Source: Sporocytophaga sp. (GTDB lineage: Bacteria > Bacteroidota > Bacteroidia > Cytophagales > Cytophagaceae). Taken from it: a stretch of DNA of 64,000 nt. The stretch is taken from positions 1,012,188 to 1,076,187 of the forward strand of contig JANQAB010000002.1 in assembly GCA_024707265.1 (NCBI GenBank), read 5' to 3'. Of this stretch, positions 30,298 to 39,089 are shown one piece after another. The number at the start of each line of letters is the position of its first letter. Within the stretch, counting starts at the first letter, position 1. The notes beneath the pieces were generated by a model that saw only the letters and a list, made by a program, of their open reading frames with translations, ran no database searches and was not told the origin of the DNA. A program made the translations under genes and the position numbers.

Positions 30298-31353
30298 ATG
30301 ATTCATCCTTTTACCGGAAAAATTAAACAGCTTTATTTTTATATCACTGTATGGGTATTGATTTCAATGGTCCATACAGTGATATTGTTTATTTTGTATC
30401 AACAGTCACTTCTTTCGGCATTGCTGGATGCAGTGGTTTTTAATTTTTTCTTCTCTTTCACAGGCCTGAGCCTTTGGTACATGGTCAGGTATCTTAATTT
30501 TGAAAACCAGACTTTCTACTTTATCTGTACTAATTACCTGGGAGCAGCAGTGATATATGTATTTTTTTCTGTAGGATCAGGGTATTTTATATTGAATGCA
30601 ATAAACATTGGTAATAATAAGTACCTGGAGTTCCTTGATGCATCTTTACCCTGGAGGGGGATATCCGGAATCTTTTATTTCCTGGCTTTTATAATGAGTT
30701 ATTACCTGATCCTGTTTTCCAGGACGATAAAGGAAAAGCAGTTAAAGGAGGCTGAGCTGAAGGCTGCAATTCAGGAGACAGAACTGTCGATGTTAAAATC
30801 TCAGCTCAATCCTCATTTTATATTTAACAGTCTCAATTCTATCAATGCCTTGACGATACTGGATCCTAAAGCTGCGGGTGAAATGATAGTCAAGCTCTCT
30901 ACTTTTCTAAGAAAGTCCCTTGATCAGGGCAAGATACCCTTTATCTGTATTGAAGAGGAGCTTGAAACTATAAATTTATATCTTGATATTGAAAAAATAC
31001 GTTTCGGAGAAAAGTTGCAGATTAAATCAGATATAAAAGATTCTGTAAAGAGCTCCTTAATACCTCCTATGTTGTTGCAGCCTTTAATTGAGAATGCCGT
31101 AAAGCATGGGGTTTATGAAAGTCTTGAATGCATTGAGATTATAATCAATGCTGAACTCGTAAAGGACCTTTTACATATTTCTATTGAAAATACCTTTGAC
31201 CCTGAAATAAAAAAGGAAAGTCGCAAAGGAATAGGATTGAGGAATGTGGCGCAAAGGCTATTTCTTACCTTTGGAAGATCAGACCTGTTAAAAGTAAACA
31301 GAGCACATCGTAAATTTCGTGTAGATGTTCTTATTCCTCAAAAACAAATATGA
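30298..31353 (+). CDS. LytS/YehU-type sensor histidine kinase
   Basis: 351 residues from the ATG at 30298, which lies 2 bases after the stop of the LiaF-like gene; an in-frame TTG at 30277 lies inside that gene. Four membrane helices fill residues ~10-145. A short coiled coil (KEKQLKEAELKAAIQETELSML) then leads to the His_kinase signature SQLNPHFIFNSLNSINAL and a HATPase with LIENAVKHG and a GIGLRN turn. It passes phosphate to the LytTR regulator, whose start overlaps its stop (ATGA). With the two LiaF-like genes this forms a likely envelope-sensing operon. Confidence 0.88.
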   Translation: MIHPFTGKIKQLYFYITVWVLISMVHTVILFILYQQSLLSALLDAVVFNFFFSFTGLSLWYMVRYLNFENQTFYFICTNYLGAAVIYVFFSVGSGYFILNAINIGNNKYLEFLDASLPWRGISGIFYFLAFIMSYYLILFSRTIKEKQLKEAELKAAIQETELSMLKSQLNPHFIFNSLNSINALTILDPKAAGEMIVKLSTFLRKSLDQGKIPFICIEEELETINLYLDIEKIRFGEKLQIKSDIKDSVKSSLIPPMLLQPLIENAVKHGVYESLECIEIIINAELVKDLLHISIENTFDPEIKKESRKGIGLRNVAQRLFLTFGRSDLLKVNRAHRKFRVDVLIPQKQI

Positions 31354-32099
31354 CTAAATATAAAGTAATCATTACGGATGATGAGCCACTTGCGAGAAGC
31401 CTTATCAGGTCCTATCTTAAAGATGATTCTGAAATGGAAATAATAGCTGAGTGTGGTGATGGTTTTTCTGCGTTAAAATCTGTTCAGGAGTTCCAACCGG
31501 ATCTTCTTTTCCTGGATATACAAATGCCAAAGCTGACAGGGTTTGAAATGCTGGAGCTGATGGACACTCCTCCTTTGATTATTTTTTCAACAGCTTATGA
31601 TGAATATGCACTCAAAGCTTTTGAAATAAATGCAGCCGACTACCTTCTGAAGCCCTACTCCAGAGAGCGTTTTGAACAGGCGATTAAAAAAGCGAAAGCC
31701 ATGCTCCAACATGGTAAATCTGTAAACAAAACTTCGGGAATTAACAATACCTTAAGACAAAAGGCTGGCACCCTTGAAAGGGTCGCTGTTAAAACTGGTA
31801 ATAAAATCAATGTGGTTTTGGCAGAAGATATTTTTTACCTTGAGGCACAGGATGATTATGTTATGATTTATTGTACAGCAGGCAAATTTTTAAAGCAGCA
31901 AACGATGAAGTATTTTGAAGATGCCCTTGATCCTACAATATTTATGAGGGTCCATAGATCCTATATAGTTAACCTCAATGAAATTATTCAGATTGAGCCT
32001 TATGAAAAGGACAGTCATCTTATCGTCTTACGCAACGGCGCTAAAATACCTGTAAGCAGAAGCAATTATTCCGAATTGAAAAAGACTCTTAATTTTTAA
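31350..32099 (+). CDS. LytTR-family response regulator
   Basis: 249 residues. The N-terminal receiver has DDEPLARSLI, phospho-acceptor Asp in LLFLDIQMPKLTGF and the Lys in YLLKPYSRERF. The C-terminal LytTR DNA-binding domain has FYLEAQDDYVMIYC and FMRVHRSYIVNLNEI. It is the cognate regulator of the overlapping LytS-type kinase. Targets are not visible in the window. Confidence 0.9.
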   Translation: MTKYKVIITDDEPLARSLIRSYLKDDSEMEIIAECGDGFSALKSVQEFQPDLLFLDIQMPKLTGFEMLELMDTPPLIIFSTAYDEYALKAFEINAADYLLKPYSRERFEQAIKKAKAMLQHGKSVNKTSGINNTLRQKAGTLERVAVKTGNKINVVLAEDIFYLEAQDDYVMIYCTAGKFLKQQTMKYFEDALDPTIFMRVHRSYIVNLNEIIQIEPYEKDSHLIVLRNGAKIPVSRSNYSELKKTLNF

Positions 32100-32170
32100 G
32101 CTTTTTCATCAGACTATTTTTTAAACATCCATAAACACAATGAGTATTCTTTGGTGTAATTGGTATATCG

Positions 32171-32986
32171 ATGACTCCGGAAGTTCCCGTTCTATTGACT
32201 AAAATGTTCCTGTTCTGGATTAATGAATGGTACATTACATTCGTTGTCCTGTTCCTTATGTTTATTGGTTTTGAAGCAGGTTTTAGAATGGGAATTAAAA
32301 GCCCGGCCGTGAGTGATGAAAAAAGAAGAAATGTAGTGACAAATTTTCAGGTAGGATTGATTAGCCTACTGGGACTAATGATTGCATTTACCTTTGCAAT
32401 GGCTGTCTCCAGGTTTGATGATGGTCGTACCCTTCTGGCAGAAGAAACGGATGCGATTGAAACTGCCTATTACAGATGTGACCTGGTGCCTGTGCCCATT
32501 AGGATGAAGCTGCATAAAGCATTAAGAGAATATATTGATGTACGGCTTTTGTTTTATCAGCCAGATCTCGATGAGTCAAAGGTTTGGGAAGTAAATAAGC
32601 ATACCAGAAAACTTCAGAATGAATTATGGTCCTACACTCCAGACATTACGAAGGAATTACCAGACTACCTTGAAGCAGTGGTAATAGACTCTCTGAACAA
32701 ACTAATCGATGCGAGTAATAGACGTTATATTGCTATGGAAAATCATGTTCCGGAGCCCATCTTTTTCTTATTGTTTCTTATATCAGTATTAAGTAATGTC
32801 GCAGTAGGTTATAGCTGTGGAATTGCTTCGGACAGGCATATTTTCTTTACCATCTTGTTTTCATTGTGTATATGTGCCATTCTCTTAGTGGTAATGGATC
32901 TGGACAGACCAAGAAGAGGACTGATACTGGTAAGTCAGGAGAGTTTGGTAGAATTAAAAAAAGCAATTGAGAAGAAAGAGATGTAA
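32171..32986 (+). CDS. DUF4239 (bestrophin-like) membrane protein
   Basis: 271 residues with two N-terminal membrane helices (WYITFVVLFLMFIGFEAGF, VGLISLLGLMIAFTFAMAV), a ~130-residue soluble segment containing the conserved RFDDGRTLLAEETDAIETAY, and two C-terminal helices (FFLLFLISVLSNVAVGY, IFFTILFSLCICAILLVVM). This is the DUF4239 layout. It may be an ion channel or scaffold, but no function is established that I can name. The start at ATG 32171 sits 71 bases after the LytTR gene. Confidence 0.78.
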   Translation: MTPEVPVLLTKMFLFWINEWYITFVVLFLMFIGFEAGFRMGIKSPAVSDEKRRNVVTNFQVGLISLLGLMIAFTFAMAVSRFDDGRTLLAEETDAIETAYYRCDLVPVPIRMKLHKALREYIDVRLLFYQPDLDESKVWEVNKHTRKLQNELWSYTPDITKELPDYLEAVVIDSLNKLIDASNRRYIAMENHVPEPIFFLLFLISVLSNVAVGYSCGIASDRHIFFTILFSLCICAILLVVMDLDRPRRGLILVSQESLVELKKAIEKKEM

Positions 32987-32994
32987 GAGAAAAG

Positions 32995-33026
32995 TATCAA
33001 GCTTTCATTAGGCTGAAAGCTTGATA
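32995..33026. terminator. Bidirectional terminator hairpin
   Basis: A perfect 13 bp stem TATCAAGCTTTCA/TGAAAGCTTGATA with a 6-base loop lies just after the DUF4239 stop. It also encodes the last codons of the convergent 80-residue gene. Confidence 0.75.
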
Positions 33027-33250
33027 TCTTTATCTGTTATTATTTCCCATTTTTTTGAGATCAATGCTTCTTTAGTGATGATAAGGCTGATCGGGTTTTC
33101 TTCTTCCTGTTCCATAGGGTATGGACTAAGTCTGAAACTGTTTTTATTTTGATGATAGGAGTTGATCTTGTATATTCTCCCTTTAGGATTTCTTAATATA
33201 TCTTCAGGTTTCAGTTCAATTGCTTCGGTAATTAAAATTTTCTCTTCCAT
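33008..33250 (-). CDS. Small hypothetical protein
   Basis: 80 residues, no signal peptide, rich in Glu, Lys and Ile. It may be a small beta-barrel type protein (ITEAIELKPEDILRNPKGRIYKIN resembles an SH3- or KOW-like start). No family is recognised. The 3' end overlaps the bidirectional terminator. The ~236 bases upstream to 33486 show no gene. Confidence 0.5.
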   Translation of the reverse strand: MEEKILITEAIELKPEDILRNPKGRIYKINSYHQNKNSFRLSPYPMEQEEENPISLIITKEALISKKWEIITDKDIKLSA

Positions 33251-33486
33251 TTTAGTATAATCATTTCCGTTAGTCTTTACAAAGGCTGATAAATGGTGGT
33301 TTCTGTAATTTCTGACGCAGAGATTAATACGAGATAAATATTCAGTTTCATCAAACTCAGCCTTTTGGTAATATCATTAACCATGTGAGTAAATAACCGC
33401 CATGAAATGCTTTTTGTTTGGATTTTACAAAGAAGCATTTTGGAGAAAATTAGTTTAAGGGCATGAGATCTGTATTTATCTCATAT

Positions 33487-34284
33487 TCATACCCTTTTAA
33501 AAGCTGTGGTTAAAATTGTATAAAGTTCAGGATGTTTAATCTTAAACTTATCAGGATTTTCAAAAAAGTACTCGCAAACAACGGCAAAAAACTCTGCAGA
33601 ATTGGTAACTCCATAAGGGTTGATATCCGAACGCCCCTGTTTGATTTTTTCAATTTCCTTATACATCAGGTCTGTCCAGGGTCTGACCAGACTAGGGGGT
33701 AATATGGATTTCGGAATGCCATCAATAGATCCGTCAGTCTCATCAATGAGATGGGCGAATTCGTGAAAACCAAGATTGTCCCTGCCGTTCATATATGCAA
33801 AACCACGAATAAGCGATTGCATGGATAGAAGCATAATATGCCTGTTCTGAAAAGGTCTTACCTGTCCGAGTAAAGTTCCCCCACGCTCAGGATCATTTGG
33901 CTGATTAGGATTTACTTCTTCATCGTAAATGAGAATTTCAACAAGGTTAAAATAGTCCCATTCATCAAAATAAAATATAGGGATGATAGCACTCGAAGCA
34001 GCCAGCAGACGAAGCTGATCACTTATTTCAATTTCTACTCCGGTGATTCTTATATCGTGGAGAAATAATTTGATCTTGTTTTCATATCTTATTTTTTGGA
34101 GATCATCAAGGTCACGATAGAAAGCTATTTCTTTCTTCAGAATTTCTTTCCAGCTTTCAGGAAATGGTTCATTCAGAATTTTCTCCTTTTTCTTTTTCTC
34201 ACTTTTTATCCAGAAAGAAATAAAAAAAGCAATTCCTGCAAATGCGATTACCAGAAATAGGAAAAGATAAAAAGTGAGAAGCAT
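33487..34284 (-). CDS. MtfA-like zinc metallopeptidase
   Basis: 265 residues. An N-terminal membrane helix (LTFYLFLFLVIAFAGIAFFISFWI) is followed by the MtfA/DUF980 domain with zinc motif HEFAH (GFHEFAHLIDETDG, ~residue 180) and the third-ligand region TNSAEFFAVVCEYFFENP. In Escherichia coli MtfA is a cytosolic aminopeptidase linked to the Mlc glucose regulator. The Bacteroidetes proteins usually carry a membrane anchor, and no such link is implied here. It starts 3 bases after the recQ stop, so the two are co-transcribed. Confidence 0.87.
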   Translation of the reverse strand: MLLTFYLFLFLVIAFAGIAFFISFWIKSEKKKKEKILNEPFPESWKEILKKEIAFYRDLDDLQKIRYENKIKLFLHDIRITGVEIEISDQLRLLAASSAIIPIFYFDEWDYFNLVEILIYDEEVNPNQPNDPERGGTLLGQVRPFQNRHIMLLSMQSLIRGFAYMNGRDNLGFHEFAHLIDETDGSIDGIPKSILPPSLVRPWTDLMYKEIEKIKQGRSDINPYGVTNSAEFFAVVCEYFFENPDKFKIKHPELYTILTTAFKRV

Positions 34285-34287
34285 TAT

Positions 34288-35532
34288 CTATTGAGCTGTA
34301 TAAGGCGAAAATAATTGGGTTTGGGGGTTTTCATTTGCGTTCATGCAAACATCGCAGGAACCGCAGTTTTCAGTGTCATATGTATCGCCGAAATACTCCA
34401 GCAGGTATTTTCTTCTGCAGGTATTTATCTCACAGAATTCGGCCATTCTACCCAGCTTTTTAAACATAAGCGCTGTTTGTTCCGAGTTATTTTCAACCTC
34501 AACATAACGTTTCATTTTGTTGACATCAGCGCTACTGTAGAAAAGAATAGCTTCGCTAGAGTTACCATCACGTCCGGCCCTTCCGGTTTCCTGATAATAC
34601 CCTTCAATATTTTTAGGTAAATCCATGTGTACCACATATCTGACATCAGGTTTGTCTATTCCCATTCCGAAGGCAATGGTAGCTACTATGATTTTCACAT
34701 CCCCTTTGATAAAGGCATCCTGGTTCTGTTCCCTTACCCATTTGTCGAGACCGGCATGATACGGTCTTGCATTGTATCCTTCAAGACGAAGCTTGGCAGC
34801 AAGCTCTTCAGCTGATTTTCTTGAAAATACGTAAATGATTCCGCATTCTTGCCTTCTTGGTCTCAGGTAAGAAACAAGCTTGGCGTATCCGTCTTTTTTA
34901 GCTCTTACGTGATATTTTATATTAGGCCTGTTAAACCCTGCAACCAATATTTCCGGGTCCTTCAGCTGCAGTTGTTGAATAATATCTTTTCTGGTAAGAT
35001 CATCAGCCGTAGCAGTCAAAGCAATCACAGGTACTCCTGGAAATTTATTACGTAACTCTCCCAGTTGAAGGAACTCAGGTCTGAAGTCGTGACCCCATTG
35101 GGAAATACAATGAGCTTCATCAACTGCTATAAGCGAAACCTTTACTGATTTCAATAGCTCCATCAATTCGTTTTCTTCTCCAAAGAATCTTTCAGGAGCC
35201 AGATATAAAACTTTTAATTGTTGGTTTTCGATTTTCTCAAGAGTGTCCAATCGTTCACTTACTCCAATAGTAGAGTTGAGGCAGGCAGCTTCTACTCCTT
35301 TAGACCTAAGGGTGTTTACCTGATCTTTCATAAGAGCAAGCAAGGGTGATACCACGATGGTTAATCCTTCAAGTACAAGTGCTGGAACCTGATAGCAGAG
35401 TGATTTGCCACCACCAGTGGGCATGAGGACGAAGGTATCTCTTCCTGATAATATACTCCTGATTGCATTTTCCTGCTCAAACCTGAAAGCGGAATACCCA
35501 AATACATTCTGAAGAACCTGCAATGAATCCAT
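34288..35532 (-). CDS. recQ: RecQ-type ATP-dependent DNA helicase, short form
   Basis: 414 residues. The helicase core is complete: Walker A MPTGGGKSLCYQVPAL, DEAH box in VDEAHCISQWGHDFRPEF, SAT-like ALTATA, and motif VI region QETGRAGRDG. The four-cysteine zinc site (CEINTCRRK ... CGSCDVC) is also present. The protein stops ~14 residues after the zinc site, so the winged-helix RQC and HRDC domains found in the usual 600-700-residue enzymes are missing. It is a 3'-5' helicase acting in recombination repair. The mtfA-like gene follows 3 bases later, leaving no hidden remnant in another frame. Confidence 0.87.
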   Translation of the reverse strand: MDSLQVLQNVFGYSAFRFEQENAIRSILSGRDTFVLMPTGGGKSLCYQVPALVLEGLTIVVSPLLALMKDQVNTLRSKGVEAACLNSTIGVSERLDTLEKIENQQLKVLYLAPERFFGEENELMELLKSVKVSLIAVDEAHCISQWGHDFRPEFLQLGELRNKFPGVPVIALTATADDLTRKDIIQQLQLKDPEILVAGFNRPNIKYHVRAKKDGYAKLVSYLRPRRQECGIIYVFSRKSAEELAAKLRLEGYNARPYHAGLDKWVREQNQDAFIKGDVKIIVATIAFGMGIDKPDVRYVVHMDLPKNIEGYYQETGRAGRDGNSSEAILFYSSADVNKMKRYVEVENNSEQTALMFKKLGRMAEFCEINTCRRKYLLEYFGDTYDTENCGSCDVCMNANENPQTQLFSPYTAQ

Positions 35533-35640
35533 TTGTGAAGAACAAAAGAAATAGTAAAAGCCAATTTTAAAAATAAGTGTTTTTTTTATTTGATAACATA
35601 ACTAATTTTGAACAACTTATTAACACTTGTCTTCTGTGTT

Positions 35641-35648
35641 TATATTTG
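35641..35648 (+). promoter_or_regulatory. Candidate -7 element (TATATTTG) for the PAS kinase
   Basis: A match to the Bacteroidetes -7 consensus TAnnTTTG lies ~105 bases before the start of the downstream kinase, in the recQ/kinase divergent gap. No good -33 TTG is placed at the usual spacing. Confidence 0.3.
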
Positions 35649-35751
35649 ATTTACAGTTGTTTATATTTTAAGTAGTTGAAAAGTAATCAGAAAGGTATTA
35701 GTAGCTCCGGTTCTTTTCTGTTTAAAACTCCTCTAACGATACAAGAAATCG

Positions 35752-37950
35752 ATGATCCGAAAAAATAATGCCTCCTTCCAATTAGCTGAAATGCTTGCAA
35801 GGCATGAGCAACTGGGGTATCTTTTGCTGGATTCCGATTTGAGAATTTTTAATATAAATTTTGAAGCTGAATATATTTTTGGGATCACAAAAAATGATGC
35901 GCTGGGATGTGTGATTACGGACCTGTTTCCTTCCCTGAAAAATTCGGAGCATTATACTTACATTAAGGAAGCTTTAAACGGAAATGTCAAAGAGTTGACA
36001 GATTTAACGCTAAGTCCATTTTCTATTTTCACCCATGAGTTGTTCCGGTTTTCCTACCTACCTCTTAAGGATGATCATGAAGAAAATACAAATGTTCTAA
36101 TACTTGTCAAGAATTTACCAAAAGTTGCAGAAGTATTTAATGCGGAAGGCAAAAAATTTGAATTTATTATGGACGAGATAGATGTGGGTATTTGGGAAGT
36201 TGATATGATAGGCCATACGTTATACCTAAATAAATCTATGTGTGCCATGTTGAACCTTTCGTCTATTGATGACATAAAGGGAAAAACATATTTTCAGTTT
36301 TTTACGCCAAGAAGTATAAAAACTATGAGAAGGCAACATCAGAAAAGGTTAGACGATGTAACTTCCGTTTTTGAAGGAGAATTAATATCGAAGAATGGGA
36401 AAATACTGAATGTGATGATCCATGGTACTCCCTTGTTTGATAACTATGGCAACATAAAAGGGTATATTGGAACATTTACTGATATTACTCTTAAGATCAA
36501 TTATCAAAGAGAGTTAAAAAATTCCGAAGAACGATTCAGAATGTTGTTTGAGAAGTCTCAACGTGCAAATCTTATATCGAAAGACTATAAAATCACCCTC
36601 GTAAATGATGCCTTATTAAAAAAGTTTGGATACAGCTCGGCCGATGATCTCATAGGGAAATCACCAACTGTTCTGTTAGCTGCATCTTCGGTAGAAACCA
36701 TCAATGAACGCATCAGAAGAATCGATAATAAGGAAGAGGTAGAGAGTAGATTTGAACTGTTTTTTTCTGATAAGGATGGAAACGAATTTCCGGCAGAGGT
36801 AGAAATAACCTATTTTGTTTTGGCTGATGGAAAATCTACACATATTTCCATTAAAGATATTACAGCTCAGAAATTAGCTGAGGAAGCGATAAGGAAGAGT
36901 GAAGATAAGTTTCGGAGTTTGTTTAATACACCAATGATAGGAATTGCATTCACAGATGCAACTTATAAGATAGTGGAGGTCAACTCAAAATTTTTAGATA
37001 TTATAAAATATTCTAAGGAACAGTTTGAAGAAAATGAAGTGTATTGGAAGGATTTAACTCCGGAGGAATATTTATGGAGGGATGAAAAGGCGGTTGAGGA
37101 GTTTATGAAAAATGGATTCATCAGACCTTATGAAAAAGAATATCTATGCAGGGATGGTAGCAAAGTATCTGTGCTTGTTGCATCTGCCGTATTGGGAGGA
37201 ATCAATAATCTAGGGGTAGTGTTTGTTATTGATGCATCTGAACTAAAGAAAAGCAGGGAAGAAACCAATAAGGTTGCAGAGGAATTGTCTAAGTTTTTGT
37301 ATATGGCTTCCCATGATCTCAAAGGTCCACTTGCTTCGGTGATTGGTCTTACCATGGTTGCTAAAAATGAGGTGCTGGATCAAAAGGCTATTGACTATTT
37401 TTCACTGATAGAAAAATGTACTAAGAAACTCGACAGTTCCTTGCTTAACCTTATGAAGATCATAAGGATAAAAAGCAATGTGTTTGAGTTTGTAGAAATT
37501 GATTTTAACAGGCTGGTGCCTGAGGTGCTGGATACTTTGATTTATCAGCAGGCACATGATCTTCCCAGGCTTGAGTTGAATGTTGATCTTAAAACTCCAT
37601 TTTTTTCTGATGAAGAATTGCTTGTTTCGATCTTTCAGAACCTCTTTGAGAATTCAATAAAATATAAATCTCTGCTGAGAAAGCTTCTGATTATAGTAAC
37701 TGTGAGAGATGTTAGTAATGGTATTGAGATTATAGTGGAAGACAATGGTAGGGGAATCAATTCAAAAATCATAAACAGAATCTTTGAAATGTTTTATCGG
37801 GGCGATTCTGATTCCAAAGGGTCGGGATTAGGCTTATATATAGTTCAGAATGGGATTGAGAAATTTAACGGAAGTATTTCTGTTTGTAACATTGAAACCG
37901 GTGGAGCAGCATTCCATATTATATTGCCGAGGGAGTTAGCCAGGCCCTGA
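35752..37950 (+). CDS. Cytoplasmic PAS sensor histidine kinase
   Basis: 732 residues, no membrane segment. Four PAS domains span residues ~10-500. HisKA (YMASHDLKGPLASVIGLT) and HATPase (LFENSIKYK, EDNGRGINSK, GSGLGLYIVQNG) follow. It belongs to the same architecture group as the two kinases at 7.9-14.4 kb. No response regulator is adjacent, so it is an orphan kinase. Unlike those genes its frame is unbroken. The ATG at 35752 is preceded by a ~220-base gap shared with recQ. Confidence 0.87.
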   Translation: MIRKNNASFQLAEMLARHEQLGYLLLDSDLRIFNINFEAEYIFGITKNDALGCVITDLFPSLKNSEHYTYIKEALNGNVKELTDLTLSPFSIFTHELFRFSYLPLKDDHEENTNVLILVKNLPKVAEVFNAEGKKFEFIMDEIDVGIWEVDMIGHTLYLNKSMCAMLNLSSIDDIKGKTYFQFFTPRSIKTMRRQHQKRLDDVTSVFEGELISKNGKILNVMIHGTPLFDNYGNIKGYIGTFTDITLKINYQRELKNSEERFRMLFEKSQRANLISKDYKITLVNDALLKKFGYSSADDLIGKSPTVLLAASSVETINERIRRIDNKEEVESRFELFFSDKDGNEFPAEVEITYFVLADGKSTHISIKDITAQKLAEEAIRKSEDKFRSLFNTPMIGIAFTDATYKIVEVNSKFLDIIKYSKEQFEENEVYWKDLTPEEYLWRDEKAVEEFMKNGFIRPYEKEYLCRDGSKVSVLVASAVLGGINNLGVVFVIDASELKKSREETNKVAEELSKFLYMASHDLKGPLASVIGLTMVAKNEVLDQKAIDYFSLIEKCTKKLDSSLLNLMKIIRIKSNVFEFVEIDFNRLVPEVLDTLIYQQAHDLPRLELNVDLKTPFFSDEELLVSIFQNLFENSIKYKSLLRKLLIIVTVRDVSNGIEIIVEDNGRGINSKIINRIFEMFYRGDSDSKGSGLGLYIVQNGIEKFNGSISVCNIETGGAAFHIILPRELARP

Positions 37951-38066
37951 TATCAAAAGCGCAATTTGATCCGGAAGGGTTTTGGATATTAATATAAACC
38001 TTTGGATACCAATAGTAAACCGGGTTTTGCGATAATCGTATAATTTAATAATTAATATATACGATT

Positions 38067-38540
38067 ATGAGAGTTTTAAAACTGTTCGTTTTACTTTGTT
38101 TTGTTTTTCAATTTGCTGAAGCCCAGATATTTCAAACTGGGGATGTTAATATAGATGCAGCTCTGAGAAATTTTAATATTCATTCAAAGACTGATTTAAG
38201 TTTGTTTAAAAAGAAAATCGGTATTGATTTTGGTTTGTCGGAAGGACGAATAGATCATTTGCTGATTTCTTATAAAATGGAACCCGCTGATTTGTTATTG
38301 GTTTTAGAGACTTCCCGCCATTGCAGTAAACCTGTTGAAAAAGTAATTGAGTGTTATGAAGGAAATATAGGTCATGGGTGGGGTGCAATAGCTAAGGATT
38401 TAGGTATTAAACCTGGGTCACCTGAGTTTCACGCGATGAAAAAAAATCTAAAGTATAAATGTAAAGGGGATAAAGATTATCGGGGAAATGCCAACAACCA
38501 TGGGCATAGCAAAGGTAAGGGTAAAGGGAAAAGGAAGTAA
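38067..38540 (+). CDS. Exported hypothetical protein with basic His/Gly/Lys tail
   Basis: 157 residues. A signal peptide (MRVLKLFVLLCFVFQFAEAQ) is followed by a ~100-residue helical domain containing KMEPADLLLVLETSRHCSKPVEKVIECYEG and GHGWGAIAKDLGIKPGSPEFHAMK. It ends in a low-complexity tail of His, Gly, Lys and Asn. Similar small exported proteins occur in Bacteroidetes, but I know no function. The tail could bind metal or polyanions. It is monocistronic with a strong terminator. Confidence 0.65.
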   Translation: MRVLKLFVLLCFVFQFAEAQIFQTGDVNIDAALRNFNIHSKTDLSLFKKKIGIDFGLSEGRIDHLLISYKMEPADLLLVLETSRHCSKPVEKVIECYEGNIGHGWGAIAKDLGIKPGSPEFHAMKKNLKYKCKGDKDYRGNANNHGHSKGKGKGKRK

Positions 38541-38555
38541 TCTAAAAGTATGCAT

Positions 38556-38592
38556 AAAAAAGCTCAATGTAAAGGATACATTGAGCTTTTTT
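38556..38592. terminator. Strong intrinsic terminator
   Basis: A perfect 16 bp stem AAAAAAGCTCAATGTA/TACATTGAGCTTTTTT with a 5-base loop lies 16 bases after the exported protein's stop. Confidence 0.9.
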
Positions 38593-38709
38593 TATGTGTT
38601 CCGGATAAGTAAGGTATTGAATGAATCAATGCTTTGTTCTTCTTTAGAGCAGGTTTAACATTCCTTTAATACTGATGGTTTATTTATAAACCACCAATGA
38701 GAAAATAAA

Positions 38710-39057
38710 ATGTTAAATCAAAACGATCTCGCTTTAATAGAAATTTTAAACGATTGTGGTGCAGCCTGTGAAATGTGTGCTACAGCTTGTTTAAGAGAAG
38801 AAAATGTTAAAATGCTGGCAAAATGTATTGAGCTTGACAGAGACTGTGCGGATATATGCAGAACAGCCGCAGCGCTTTTAAGAAGAGACTCTACAATTGC
38901 ACATCAGTACCTTTTGTTGTGTGAAGAAATTTGCAGGATGTGCGCTGAGGAGTGCATGAAACACACTTCCATGCGGCATTGCAAAGAATGCGGGGAAGAG
39001 TGTCTGCGCTGCGCGGAAGCTTGTCATGAGCTTCATGAACCTATATTACAAAAGTAA
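38710..39057 (+). CDS. Cytosolic four-helix copper-storage-like protein (Csp/DUF326)
   Basis: 115 residues with 16 cysteines, arranged in CxxxC and CxxC-like steps along helices (CGAACEMCATAC, CADICR, CEEICRMCAEEC, CKECGEECLRCAEAC). This matches the DUF326 four-helix bundle of the Csp3 type, which stores many Cu(I) ions inside the bundle. No signal peptide is present, so it is cytosolic. It is monocistronic. Copper binding is inferred from the family. Confidence 0.88.
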   Translation: MLNQNDLALIEILNDCGAACEMCATACLREENVKMLAKCIELDRDCADICRTAAALLRRDSTIAHQYLLLCEEICRMCAEECMKHTSMRHCKECGEECLRCAEACHELHEPILQK

Positions 39058-39089
39058 ATGTCAGAAAGGCTGTTTGATTTGAGCAGCCT

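Noticed and set aside
32148-32215. tRNA-like text (TTTGGTGTAATTGGTA... resembling a D-arm)
   Set aside because: No acceptor stem, anticodon arm or TPsiC arm can be paired. The stretch is the leader and first codons of the DUF4239 gene.
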